64,000 bases of DNA from Emcibacter sp. Its GTDB lineage: Bacteria > Pseudomonadota > Alphaproteobacteria > Sphingomonadales > Emcibacteraceae. The translations under genes and the position numbers were made by a program. The stretch lies in NCBI GenBank assembly GCA_021647465.1, contig JAKIUQ010000001.1, positions 248,001-312,000 on the forward strand. Direction: 5' to 3'. The notes beneath the pieces are model-generated. The model saw only the letters and a program-made list of their open reading frames with translations, was not told where the DNA came from and did no database searches. Shown here one piece after another: positions 1 through 7,856 of the stretch (the first letter of the stretch is position 1; the number at the start of each line of letters is the position of its first letter).

Positions 1-551
1 GCAGCCGTGATCAATGGACATGGGTTATCGACCCCATTGATGGTACGCGGGCTTATATCTGCGGCATTCCCACATGGGGGACCCTGGTCGCCCTGAATGA
101 TGGCCGCGCACCTGTTTATGGCATGTTGGATCAGCCTTATCTGAAAGAACGTTATATTGGGACGCCTGAGGCCTCTTATCTCAATGGAAAAATAATCAAT
201 TGTCGGCCTTGCAAAAATTTATCTGATGCCACCATCTCCACAACCGACCCCACCCAATTCTTTAGCAGCGCAGAAGATGAACAGGCCTTTTATCGGGTTG
301 CCGCAGAAGCAAAACTCGTGCGGAACGGTTATGACTGTTATGCTTATGCCATGGTTGCCGCGGGATTTATCGATATTGTTATCGAAAGCGGTCTTGAGCC
401 CTATGATATACAGGCCTTAATTCCAATTGTTCAGGGGGCCGGCGGCATTGTGACCAACTGGACAGGAGGGTCTGCGGCAATGGGCGGGCAGGTTGTCGCA
501 TCGGCAACAACAGAGCTTCATGATCAGGTTCTAGGCTTACTTAATACCTAG
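1..551 (+). CDS. Histidinol-phosphatase-like inositol monophosphatase family protein (5' truncated)
   Basis: The gene is open at the left edge; the reading frame runs from base 3 to the TAG at 549-551, so the N-terminal third is missing. The visible part starts with WVIDPIDGTRAY, the metal-binding DPIDGT motif of the Mg-dependent, Li-sensitive inositol monophosphatase superfamily, followed by ICGIPTWGTLVAL. The ICG-P-WGT stretch resembles HisN-type histidinol-phosphatases rather than SuhB/CysQ. The C-terminal part has the second metal motif region (YDCYAYAMVAAGFIDIVIE, then PYDIQALIPIVQGAGG). The likely role is histidinol phosphate hydrolysis in histidine synthesis; a related sugar-phosphate phosphatase is possible. 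Its last 15 bases overlap the convergent hydrolase gene. Confidence 0.85.
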   Translation, partial: SRDQWTWVIDPIDGTRAYICGIPTWGTLVALNDGRAPVYGMLDQPYLKERYIGTPEASYLNGKIINCRPCKNLSDATISTTDPTQFFSSAEDEQAFYRVAAEAKLVRNGYDCYAYAMVAAGFIDIVIESGLEPYDIQALIPIVQGAGGIVTNWTGGSAAMGGQVVASATTELHDQVLGLLNT

Positions 552-1484
552 AAAAAAATCTATTTCCTGCCAAAGATAATCACGATATTTATCTTTCTCG
601 CGATAGATTTCATGTCTGGATCCTTCAATTGTAACAACATTAAAATTATCATGGCCAATGAATAATTCTGCGCTGGCAGCGCTTTTCACAACCTGATCTG
701 ATCCGGCCAAGGCAATAAGAATTGGGATGGATATTTTATCCAGAAAACCCGAGCTTTGAATTTTCTGAGTGCTTTCCATGGCCTTGTTAAGCCAGCCAAA
801 GGTCGCTCCACCGACATATAACGCGGGATTAGATTCAATTATTTCGGCTTCCACATCATATCTTGCTTTATCATGGGTTAATAATTTTTGGCGAATTAAA
901 TTCCGGTCTTTGGAAAAAACAGCGGCTTGACCGAAGGCAAAGGACGTACTGAAGCCAATTTTGCACGCAAGACGAATAATGAATTTGGTCACAGCAGAGA
1001 TCACTGAATTGCCCAGATTGAATTCTATCATAGGCGCCATAATAACGGCTTTTTTAATAACGCCGGGATAATCATGCAGATATCTCAGGCATAAATGTCC
1101 GCCCATGGAATGGCCCACCAAGAAAACGGGGATATCTTTTGCCCGGGGGTCAGCCATGACTATTTTTGAGATAAATTCATTTAAATCATCTGAAAAATCG
1201 TCAAAAATCTCTGCGTGACTTTTTGACCTGTCGGGCAACATTCGGTCTGATAAACCCTGACCGCGATTATCCAATGTATAAACGGCAAAATCACGTTTAA
1301 GAAAATCGGAAATAAATTCCGAATATTTTTCCATATATTCCCGGTGACCATTCACAAGAACAATAATACCCCGGCTGTCATCTTCAGACGGCCAGCAGGC
1401 CGTCCGTATATTCGTGCCATCACGCATCGCCAGATATTGAATCTGTCCCTGTCGATCCAAAGCGGGAAAATCTTTCCAAAGCAT
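537..1484 (-). CDS. Alpha/beta hydrolase, lysophospholipase/monoacylglycerol lipase-like
   Basis: A 315-residue soluble serine hydrolase of the Hydrolase_4 (serine aminopeptidase S33-like, PldB/YtpA) family. The nucleophile elbow GHSMGG puts the catalytic serine at residue 126. An oxyanion-side VNGHREYMEKY block lies near residue 45, DNRGQGLSD near 72, a probable acid in ALAGSDQVV near 265 and the histidine in GSRHEIYREKD near 292. No signal peptide is evident. Family members cleave lysophospholipids or monoacylglycerols, but the substrate cannot be read from sequence. It is convergent with the upstream phosphatase gene (15-base overlap) and monocistronic as far as can be seen. The start ATG at 1482-1484 follows a weak AAAGG lying inside an inverted repeat. 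Confidence 0.85.
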   Translation of the reverse strand: MLWKDFPALDRQGQIQYLAMRDGTNIRTACWPSEDDSRGIIVLVNGHREYMEKYSEFISDFLKRDFAVYTLDNRGQGLSDRMLPDRSKSHAEIFDDFSDDLNEFISKIVMADPRAKDIPVFLVGHSMGGHLCLRYLHDYPGVIKKAVIMAPMIEFNLGNSVISAVTKFIIRLACKIGFSTSFAFGQAAVFSKDRNLIRQKLLTHDKARYDVEAEIIESNPALYVGGATFGWLNKAMESTQKIQSSGFLDKISIPILIALAGSDQVVKSAASAELFIGHDNFNVVTIEGSRHEIYREKDKYRDYLWQEIDFFLGIK

Positions 1485-1489
1485 AATTT

Positions 1490-1522
1490 CGTAAACCTTT
1501 TCTATTTTGCCTGAAGTTTACG
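1490..1522 (-). repeat. Inverted repeat in the hydrolase leader, overlapping its ribosome binding site
   Basis: Seven-base arms CGTAAAC (1490-1496) and GTTTACG (1516-1522) are separated by 19 bases. The repeat sits 6-38 bases before the hydrolase start codon, and the only purine-rich Shine-Dalgarno candidate (AAAAGG on the minus strand) borders the inner end of one arm. It could be a leader hairpin limiting translation or an operator. Both readings are inference. Confidence 0.35.
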
Positions 1523-1593
1523 CAAAAAAGAAATTTACTCAATTAAAAAATTTTCAAAGCCGCTCTTATGTTTGTTTCTTTATTTTGCCAGAT

Positions 1594-3294
1594 TTATTTT
1601 GAAAGACGTAAGTTGGAAAGCTCTTTGGCAATTTTTTTGAAAGCATTTTGCAAAGAAGCCTTATCCGGCGCATGATAATAATAGTCATCATCAGTCGCTA
1701 CATATTTCAAAAGATCAACCAGACTTGCGTTGCTGTTGGCAAACTGAATGGTGTAAATCAGAATTTCATCATCATTATCAAAATTTTCATCATTTTTATT
1801 TTTAATGGCATCCGCCAGATCCCTTAAACGATTGTCCCGCCGTGACCTAGAATGAAAGCCATTATTATAGGCGTCCGCATTCCGAACCGTATTCGTCCCA
1901 TCTGTCAACAAGATAATAGCTTTATGTTTAACATAGGTTTCACTTTCGACAACAGTCGCTTCGTCAAAAGGCTCTCCCGGTGTTATCACCCGCCACGCCC
2001 AGGCAAGCCCCTGCGGAATATTTGTATAGAAACTTCCGGATGGAATTAGAAGCTCTTCAATAGCATCCTTCATTACTATTTTAGAATTCTGCAGCGGCGT
2101 AATGCCGTATGTCGGACAGGTGGTGCAATTTGCACTTGTATTATTTAAACTCCTGAGATCGCATTTTCTGACCTCTCCCTCTTCGCCCATGGGGTACCAG
2201 CCTACCCATGCCGGGCCATCAATCGATTCAAACGGGCCATCAACAATGTCACCAGCATCTGCTTCAGCCTGATCATCCTTGTAGGATTGATAATCGTCAT
2301 AGGGGCGCGTTCTGGCAAAGCGGGCATAGACACAACCCCTCCAGTCTGTTGGCGGTTCTGCGAGTAATGGCACGGACGGCGCATTATGCGCAAAATAAAC
2401 ATTATCAATTTGCGGGGTCCAGTTTTTTAAAACCAGATCTTCATCATCATCCCATATATCCTCATCATCAAATTTGTCAAACCGGTAAAATTCTTCTCTG
2501 TAAGGGTTATCTGGTGACCCAATGACCGGCTGGGTGGTAAAGCGTAAGTTCGCGGGAAGAGGGGCTCCTGCGCCATCAAAGCCATATTCCGTACCATTGG
2601 TCGTCACATTCACTTTACCGGACCATGGCACCAGTCCAATATTCAAGAGCGCATTAACCTCATTGTTGCCGTAAAGAATATCCACAAGGTCGGTAGCGGC
2701 GGCCTTTGCAAGGCCGATTCTTCTGTAGGGCATCGTAGGCACGCTGGTCCCTGAGATGTTCAGATTCATGGAACCTGACATATCAATCGCGATAACCACA
2801 TCAAGGAGAGAGGTTTCCCGCGTTACTTCGGAATCCCCCCCCGCTGTCATATTGTCAAAATTAAATACATTCATAAAAACCGTTGGCACAGAAACATTGG
2901 CCGTTAACCTGAGAACCTCATCATCAGCATTATAAATATGTCCTTCCGGAAGTTGATTGCCTTCTGCATCAAGTTCAAATGGCCCGGTAACCTCAGACCC
3001 CATAAAATTGGCAGGAAAATTAGCGTCAAAATATTTTTTTATTTGAGCTTCCCGATCTGCTTCAAAGAAATTCCGGCCACCGGCAAGGGCTGCGGCATCA
3101 AGCGCCGTACTCAACCGGGTTTTGACAATATAAGTTCGGCTCACGTCAGTAGCGATTCCAATAACGCCAATTGTCGGGATAATTGACATGGTCAGCATGA
3201 CACCGGACATGCCACGAATGTCAGAGGAAAGTTTTAAGAAAAATCTTTTAAAACAATGCATTAGTTGAATAGTCTTGTCCCTAAATATTTTCAT
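1594..3294 (-). CDS. TadG-like pilus-assembly protein with von Willebrand factor A domain
   Basis: This 566-residue protein begins with a basic segment and one hydrophobic helix (about residues 27-50, SGVMLTMSIIPTIGVIGIATDVSR) followed by KTRLSTALDAAALAGG, the hallmark of TadE/TadG-type pseudopilin-like proteins (Tad_N family). From about residue 165 a VWA domain starts with DVVIAIDMSGSMN, an intact DxSxS MIDAS motif, and continues to ILLTDGTNT near residue 467. The long middle (about 230-400) is an acidic, Tyr/Pro-rich insertion with several cysteines (GCVYARF, RKCDL, NCTTCP). Such proteins are envelope-anchored and associated with Flp/Tad pili. None of tadA, tadB, tadC, tadV or flp lies nearby, so this is an orphan copy. 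No good Shine-Dalgarno precedes the ATG; the next in-frame ATG is at 3261. Confidence 0.8.
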   Translation of the reverse strand: MKIFRDKTIQLMHCFKRFFLKLSSDIRGMSGVMLTMSIIPTIGVIGIATDVSRTYIVKTRLSTALDAAALAGGRNFFEADREAQIKKYFDANFPANFMGSEVTGPFELDAEGNQLPEGHIYNADDEVLRLTANVSVPTVFMNVFNFDNMTAGGDSEVTRETSLLDVVIAIDMSGSMNLNISGTSVPTMPYRRIGLAKAAATDLVDILYGNNEVNALLNIGLVPWSGKVNVTTNGTEYGFDGAGAPLPANLRFTTQPVIGSPDNPYREEFYRFDKFDDEDIWDDDEDLVLKNWTPQIDNVYFAHNAPSVPLLAEPPTDWRGCVYARFARTRPYDDYQSYKDDQAEADAGDIVDGPFESIDGPAWVGWYPMGEEGEVRKCDLRSLNNTSANCTTCPTYGITPLQNSKIVMKDAIEELLIPSGSFYTNIPQGLAWAWRVITPGEPFDEATVVESETYVKHKAIILLTDGTNTVRNADAYNNGFHSRSRRDNRLRDLADAIKNKNDENFDNDDEILIYTIQFANSNASLVDLLKYVATDDDYYYHAPDKASLQNAFKKIAKELSNLRLSK

Positions 3295-3554
3295 TTTATG
3301 GCTCGCTCTATTTTCTATCCATTAATAAAAAAAAGACGTATATAGGATATACTTCTTCAATCAGTCTGGTAGAAAAGATAATGCAAAAACATTAATCTTT
3401 TATAATTAAACGATATAGTTATCTGATAATTTTATACAAAATTTCCCTCTCTCTAAATCTTGGTAAAGCCAAATAAATATTTATTTTCATTCTGATGTTG
3501 AATTTGTTTCAAAACCCCGTAAGTTTTCAGGGATATTGATAAAATATAACTGTA

Positions 3555-4514
3555 ATGGAAAATATAATAATGACGAAAACGCATCACACGAAAGTTCTGA
3601 TTATCGGCTCTGGCCCGGCTGGCTATACTGCGGCCATATATGCTGCAAGGGCAAATTTAAATCCGATCGTGGTTCAAGGCATGCAGCCCGGCGGGCAATT
3701 GACCATTACAACAGATGTTGAAAATTACCCTGGTTTTGCAGATCCGATCCAAGGGCCGTGGCTCATGGAACAGATGGAAGCACAGGCCCGCAACGTAAAT
3801 ACCGAAATTATCACGGATATGATAACAGAGGTTAATTTTTCCGAACGTCCCTTCGTCTGCACAGGCGAAGGCGGTGATATTTATATTGGTGATACGGTCA
3901 TTATTTCCACAGGCGCACAGGCAATGTGGCTGGGATTGCCATCAGAACAGGAATTTCAGGGTTTTGGTGTGTCAGCCTGCGCCACATGCGATGGATTTTT
4001 CTATCGTAACAAAGAAGTCATCGTGGTCGGCGGCGGAAATACAGCAGTTGAAGAAGCTATTTTCCTGACTAATTTTGCCTCAAAAGTCACCCTTATCCAT
4101 AGAAGGGATAGCTTGCGATCTGAAAAAATCCTGCAAGACCGCCTTTTTGCCAATGAAAAAATTACCGTCATATGGGATACTGTTATCGAAGAGATCGTCG
4201 GTGACAAACCTCCTATGGGCGGCGTGACGGGCGCCAGAATTAAAAATGTTAAAACAGGCCAGATTGAGGAAATTCAAGCCCACGGTGTTTTCATCGCCAT
4301 CGGACATAAACCTTCAACGGGTATTTTTTCAGGTAAGGTGAACATGGACAGCGATGGATATATCTTAAAAGCGCCGGATAGCACAGCAACCAATATCCCC
4401 GGCGTCTATGCCGCAGGGGATGTCACCGACAAAATATACCGGCAAGCCGTGACAGCAGCAGGAATGGGTTGCATGGCAGCATTGGAAGCTGAAAGCTTTC
4501 TCGCTGAGAACTAA
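3555..4514 (+). CDS. trxB: Thioredoxin-disulfide reductase
   Basis: This 319-residue FAD/NADPH flavoenzyme transfers electrons from NADPH to thioredoxin in the cytoplasm. It has the N-terminal FAD dinucleotide motif GSGPAG (residues 18-23), the redox-active CATC pair in ACATCDG (Cys142 and Cys145), the NADPH-binding VVGGGNTAVEEA near residue 156, and the C-terminal FAD motif AGDVTDKIYRQAVTAAGMG. Length is typical. Two ATG codons are possible, at 3555 and 3570; the homologous sequence begins around TKVLIIG, so the shorter start (MTKTHH) is equally plausible. A LysR regulator follows 85 bases downstream in the same direction. Confidence 0.95.
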   Translation: MENIIMTKTHHTKVLIIGSGPAGYTAAIYAARANLNPIVVQGMQPGGQLTITTDVENYPGFADPIQGPWLMEQMEAQARNVNTEIITDMITEVNFSERPFVCTGEGGDIYIGDTVIISTGAQAMWLGLPSEQEFQGFGVSACATCDGFFYRNKEVIVVGGGNTAVEEAIFLTNFASKVTLIHRRDSLRSEKILQDRLFANEKITVIWDTVIEEIVGDKPPMGGVTGARIKNVKTGQIEEIQAHGVFIAIGHKPSTGIFSGKVNMDSDGYILKAPDSTATNIPGVYAAGDVTDKIYRQAVTAAGMGCMAALEAESFLAEN

Positions 4515-4555
4515 TCAGACTTTACCGGCAAGATTTTTCTTAATTTTCACCAAAA

Positions 4556-4593
4556 ATCATCTATAAGTAGAGATATTTAAAAATTGAGATGAT
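4556..4593 (+). repeat. Inverted repeat in the lysR leader
   Basis: ATCATCT (4556-4562) and AGATGAT (4587-4593) flank an A/T-rich spacer just before the lysR ATG at 4600. It could be an autoregulatory operator or a leader hairpin covering the GAGATGA ribosome-binding region. Seen in sequence; the function is inferred. Confidence 0.3.
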
Positions 4594-4599
4594 CATTTT

Positions 4600-5484
4600 A
4601 TGGATTGGGATAAATTAAGGATATTTCACGTTGTTGCCTCATCAGGCAGCTTTACCCACGCTGGGGATAAATTATTTCTGAGCCAGTCTGCGGTCAGTCG
4701 CCAAATAAAATCTTTGGAAGAAACGTTAAACACCGTTTTGTTCAACCGCCATGCGCGGGGGTTAAGCTTAACAGACGAAGGTGAACAGCTTTTTAAGACC
4801 GCTGAAGAAGTCATGGCAAAAATCCATGTCACTGAGCAGCAGTTGATTGAAGGAACGGACATTCCACGCGGTGAATTAAAGATATCAACCACTTTGAGCT
4901 TTGGCTCAACATGGATGATGAACCATATGCGCAGTTTCATTGAAAAATATCCGGAAATTCAGGTTCAGTTAATTGTTGCTGATACCGATCTTGACCTGAC
5001 CACACGTCAGGCCGATGTAGCCATTCGATTTCAGCCGGCCCAACAATTGGACTTGATACAAAAACAACTTGGTGTGTTTCATCACCATCTTTATGCTTCA
5101 CCGGAATATCTTAGCCGAAAGGGGCGACCAGAAAGCATGGATGATCTCGATAGTCATCACATCATTGCTTACGGCGACCTTGCGCAGAGTCCTATCAAGA
5201 ATATAGATTGGGTGCTGGCCGGCAGAAATGGCGTAAAACGAACACCGGTTCTTCGAATCAATAGTATTTATGGTGTTCTGCAGGCCGTTAAGTCTGGCGT
5301 GGGCATTGCAGCATTGCCAGATTATCTCGTACAAGGTTCAACAAATGTTGTCCGCGTTTTAAATGATGTTGAAGGCCCCGCCTTCCCTGCCTATCTCGTT
5401 TATACCCAGGAAGCCCGTAATTCCCGCCGTATTTCAGTCTTTAAAGAATATGTCATCGAGCAATTCAAAGAGGCGCGCTTCTAG
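4600..5484 (+). CDS. LysR-family transcriptional regulator
   Basis: At 294 residues this has the usual LysR length. The N-terminal winged helix-turn-helix spans about residues 3-62 (DKLRIFHVVASSGSFTHAG, then LSQSAVSRQIKSLEE and LFNRHARGLSLTDEG). The rest is a periplasmic-binding-protein-like effector domain (about 90-290). It lies downstream of trxB in the same orientation and could be cotranscribed. The effector is unknown. It resembles LysR proteins that accompany trxB in other alphaproteobacteria, so a redox or oxidative-stress link is possible but not shown by the sequence. Confidence 0.9.
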   Translation: MDWDKLRIFHVVASSGSFTHAGDKLFLSQSAVSRQIKSLEETLNTVLFNRHARGLSLTDEGEQLFKTAEEVMAKIHVTEQQLIEGTDIPRGELKISTTLSFGSTWMMNHMRSFIEKYPEIQVQLIVADTDLDLTTRQADVAIRFQPAQQLDLIQKQLGVFHHHLYASPEYLSRKGRPESMDDLDSHHIIAYGDLAQSPIKNIDWVLAGRNGVKRTPVLRINSIYGVLQAVKSGVGIAALPDYLVQGSTNVVRVLNDVEGPAFPAYLVYTQEARNSRRISVFKEYVIEQFKEARF

Positions 5485-5550
5485 AGAAATTTGCAAGCTG
5501 TGCGTATGTCACATGGCTGGGTTGTGAATTTAGATATGGTAAATTAAATA

Positions 5551-5564
5551 TTAACCCCTATATT
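5551..5564 (+). promoter_or_regulatory. Likely promoter of the 5571-5735 small RNA
   Basis: A -10-like TATATT lies at 5559-5564, which would start transcription near 5571, two bases before the first hairpin of the RNA. A TTAACC block (5551-5556) sits directly upstream. TAAA-N7-TTAAC (5540-5555) is one mismatch from a CtrA box but too close to this -10 to match the spacing seen at motA and motB. An alternative pair is TTGTGA (5522-5527), 17 bases, TAAATA (5545-5550), which would start the RNA about 13 bases earlier. Confidence 0.4.
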
Positions 5565-5570
5565 CAGACG

Positions 5571-5735
5571 CAGATGTTGCATCGCAGCATCAACCTGAAA
5601 TACCTCTCCCAGGTTATTTCAGTTTGTTATGCCTCAGTTCCTCCCCTATTCGAGGCATAACCGTTTCATTGTCTTCCCGGACATGAAGCCTCCCTATATT
5701 TTAACTTGCCGGGTTTTTTAACCCGGCATTTTTTT
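5571..5735 (+). ncRNA. Candidate small RNA with C-rich anti-Shine-Dalgarno loops
   Basis: No open frame is plausible between lysR and the next gene, but the strand folds into consecutive hairpins. (1) GATGTTGC 5573-5580 with GCAGCATC 5584-5591. (2) An 11-bp stem 5595-5605/5611-5622 with one bulged T and the five-base loop CTCCC. (3) A perfect 10-bp stem 5626-5635/5652-5661 whose loop contains CCTCCCC (5640-5646). (4) A stem 5665-5673/5680-5687 with loop TTCCCG. (5) A single-stranded CCTCCC (5689-5694), then a strong terminator. Repeated CUCCC loops are the signature of alphaproteobacterial anti-Shine-Dalgarno sRNAs such as CcsR (CCUCCUCCC) and NfeR1/alpha-r14; membership in either family is not established here. 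It most likely acts on mRNA ribosome-binding sites. Confidence 0.7.
5707..5735 (+). terminator. Rho-independent terminator ending the small RNA
   Basis: A perfect 9-bp stem (5707-5715 with 5720-5728, TGCCGGGTT/AACCCGGCA) with a TTTT loop is followed by seven T residues. The T-run exists only on the plus strand, so it terminates rightward transcription from the small RNA and any lysR read-through. Confidence 0.85.
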
Positions 5736-5777
5736 GTCTGATAAAAATTATTGATGATGAATGATATTGACATGAAT

Positions 5778-5792
5778 TGTTGCGCTGCAACA
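5778..5792. repeat. Short palindrome downstream of the HAD gene
   Basis: TGTTGC (5778-5783) and GCAACA (5787-5792) are separated by GCT. There is no T-run on either strand, so it is not a convincing terminator for the leftward HAD/aatA transcript; it could be an operator or an RNA 3' end. It resembles the first hairpin of the neighbouring small RNA (TGTTGC-ATC-GCAGCA). Confidence 0.3.
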
Positions 5793-5814
5793 TAGATCTG
5801 CATATACTTCATAG

Positions 5815-6459
5815 CTATTCGAGGTATTTTACAACATCATTCATACTGGAAATGACCATGCCGCCCGCAATGGCAAGCTTTTTATCCTGCCCCCGGACTG
5901 AATAAGCAAGCACCTCCATACCCGCGGCAACTGCCCCTTGAACCCCGGGCAGGCTATCTTCTATAACCAGACATTGCGCAGGGTCGCAATCCATCTGTTT
6001 TGCGGCATATAAATATATATCAGGATAGGGTTTCCCCCGGCTGACCTGAGACGCGCTAAAAATATGATCCTGAAAGTAATGTTTAAGATTCGTATGCCCA
6101 AGCGTAAAATTCATTTTTTCAAAAGACCCGCTGGAGGCGACACAGATTCTTAACGGCATTTTTGTTAATCTTTGTAAAGCCTCCCTTATCCCTGCGACGG
6201 GTTGAAGAGAGTTGGTAAAAGCTGTGAAAGTTTTCTTCTGAAGCTCGCTTAAAAAGTCATCCGGCAGCTCACGCCCGAGCATTTTATCAAGTTTCACGAT
6301 GACAGACGCCATAGATAAACCAACAAATTCCGCCATAATCTCATCAATGGTCATTTGAAGGCCGTAACCAGCAAGAGCCTGCCTGAGGACTTCATTTGCG
6401 ATGAGTTCACTATCGACCAAGACGCCGTCACAGTCAAAAATGACCAGTTCAATTGTCAT
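5815..6459 (-). CDS. HAD-superfamily hydrolase, beta-phosphoglucomutase-like (subfamily IA)
   Basis: This 214-residue phosphatase-type HAD protein has the nucleophile motif FDCDGVLVDSE at residues 8-18 (Asp9 nucleophile, Asp11 acid/base), a helical cap from about 18 to 85, motif II CVASSGS near 112, motif III lysine in SRGKPYPDIY near 143, and motif IV VIEDSLPGVQGA near 168. Members dephosphorylate small sugar phosphates or phosphoglycolate, or isomerise phosphoglucose; the substrate cannot be assigned. It follows the aminotransferase gene by 13 bases on the same strand and is probably cotranscribed with it. Confidence 0.85.
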   Translation of the reverse strand: MTIELVIFDCDGVLVDSELIANEVLRQALAGYGLQMTIDEIMAEFVGLSMASVIVKLDKMLGRELPDDFLSELQKKTFTAFTNSLQPVAGIREALQRLTKMPLRICVASSGSFEKMNFTLGHTNLKHYFQDHIFSASQVSRGKPYPDIYLYAAKQMDCDPAQCLVIEDSLPGVQGAVAAGMEVLAYSVRGQDKKLAIAGGMVISSMNDVVKYLE

Positions 6460-6472
6460 GGTAACTTCTAAT

Positions 6473-7675
6473 CTAACTTAACGCGTCACAGGCGCGCTTG
6501 ATACGTATACAAGCCTCAGTCAATGCGGCATCTGACGTGGCATAGGATACCCTGAAATGCGGTGACAAGCCAAAGGCTTCTCCATGGACGGCGGCGACCC
6601 CTTCTGCTTCCAGAATATACGTGCAGAAATCAAGGTCTGTTTCAATCACAGCCCCTGCGGGTGTTTTTTTGCCAATCAATCCCGCGATGGAGGGATAGAC
6701 GTAAAAAGCCCCTTCTGGTTTAGGGCATATAACGCCGCCTATTTTACTTAACATCTCAACCACCATATCGCGGCGTTTCTGGAACACGGCAGCTCTTTCC
6801 TTTAAGAAATCCTGCGTCCCGGTCAGGGCCTCAACAGCGGCCGCCTGAGAAATAGAACAGGGGTTGGATGTGCTTTGTGACTGAACCTTGCGGATTGCAT
6901 TGATCAAGGCTACAGGCCCGCCGGCAAAACCAATGCGCCATCCTGTCATGGCATAAGCTTTCGCAACCCCGTTAATGGTCAAGGTACGGTCAAATAACTT
7001 TGGCTCCACCTGCGCCGGGGTAACAAATTCAAAATCATCATAGACAATATGTTCATACATATCATCGACCATAACCCATACATGGGGATGCCTCAGAAGA
7101 ACATCCGTCAGGGCTTTCATTTCCGCGGCATTATAAGCCGCACCGGAAGGATTGCTGGGCGAATTTAAAATCACCCATTTTGTCTTATCTGTAATGGCAG
7201 CTTCCAGAGTCTCTGGCTGAAGTTTGAAATTATTTTCCATGGTTGCTTCTGCAAAAACGGGCGTGCCGCCGGCCAAAAGAACCATATCAGGATAAGATAC
7301 CCAGTAAGGGGTTGGAATGATAACCTCATCCCCGGAATTCAATGTCGCGACAAAAGCATTATAAATCGTTTGTTTGCCGCCATTATTCACTGTTATCTGG
7401 TTTAGGTCATAATTCAGGCCATTATCGCGTTTGAATTTCGCGCAGACGGCTTTTTTAATCTCAACCGTACCATCAACCGCGGTATATTTAGTTTGGCCAT
7501 CCCAAATAGCCTTGATCGCGGCTTCTTTAATATTATCCGGCGTATCAAAATCAGGCTCCCCTGCCCCAAGCCCAATGATATCACGGCCCGCCGCCTTTAA
7601 CTCAGCGGCCTTGGTGGAAACGGCAATGGTCGGTGATGGTTTAACGCGGCTTAATGAATCTGCGATAAAAGCCAT
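6473..7675 (-). CDS. aatA: Aspartate aminotransferase (class I/II, PLP-dependent)
   Basis: This 400-residue fold-type I aminotransferase interconverts aspartate and 2-oxoglutarate with oxaloacetate and glutamate; alphaproteobacterial members of this subgroup often also use prephenate or aromatic acids. The PLP-binding lysine is Lys239 in NGVAKAYAMTGWRIGFAGG. NSPSNPSGA (171-179), DDMYEHIVYDD (204-213) and a C-terminal FRVSYATSD carrying the carboxylate-binding arginine are present. The start is MAFIADSLSRVKPSPTI, typical of the family. It is the first gene of a two-gene unit with the HAD hydrolase. Confidence 0.93.
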   Translation of the reverse strand: MAFIADSLSRVKPSPTIAVSTKAAELKAAGRDIIGLGAGEPDFDTPDNIKEAAIKAIWDGQTKYTAVDGTVEIKKAVCAKFKRDNGLNYDLNQITVNNGGKQTIYNAFVATLNSGDEVIIPTPYWVSYPDMVLLAGGTPVFAEATMENNFKLQPETLEAAITDKTKWVILNSPSNPSGAAYNAAEMKALTDVLLRHPHVWVMVDDMYEHIVYDDFEFVTPAQVEPKLFDRTLTINGVAKAYAMTGWRIGFAGGPVALINAIRKVQSQSTSNPCSISQAAAVEALTGTQDFLKERAAVFQKRRDMVVEMLSKIGGVICPKPEGAFYVYPSIAGLIGKKTPAGAVIETDLDFCTYILEAEGVAAVHGEAFGLSPHFRVSYATSDAALTEACIRIKRACDALS

Positions 7676-7786
7676 TAAATGATCCTTTCAAAAGCTGAAA
7701 TAATATGTTGCCGCAAAATACGCAATATTCCCCCCTACTGCAAGCCCTGACTTTTCAGGCTGTATATTCGGTCTGTTAAATTACTA

Positions 7787-7816
7787 TTCATAATTTATAA
7801 ACCCTTAGGCTATACT
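7787..7816 (+). promoter_or_regulatory. Possible promoter of the MBOAT gene pair
   Basis: TATACT at 7811-7816 is a good -10 element. TTCATA (7787-7792) 18 bases upstream is a weak -35. Transcription would start near 7823, leaving a leader of about 34 bases. The intergenic stretch lies between the divergent aatA and MBOAT genes. Confidence 0.35.
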
Positions 7817-7856
7817 TAAAGCGGACGCATAAAAATAAACTTGGGAAACAATATTC

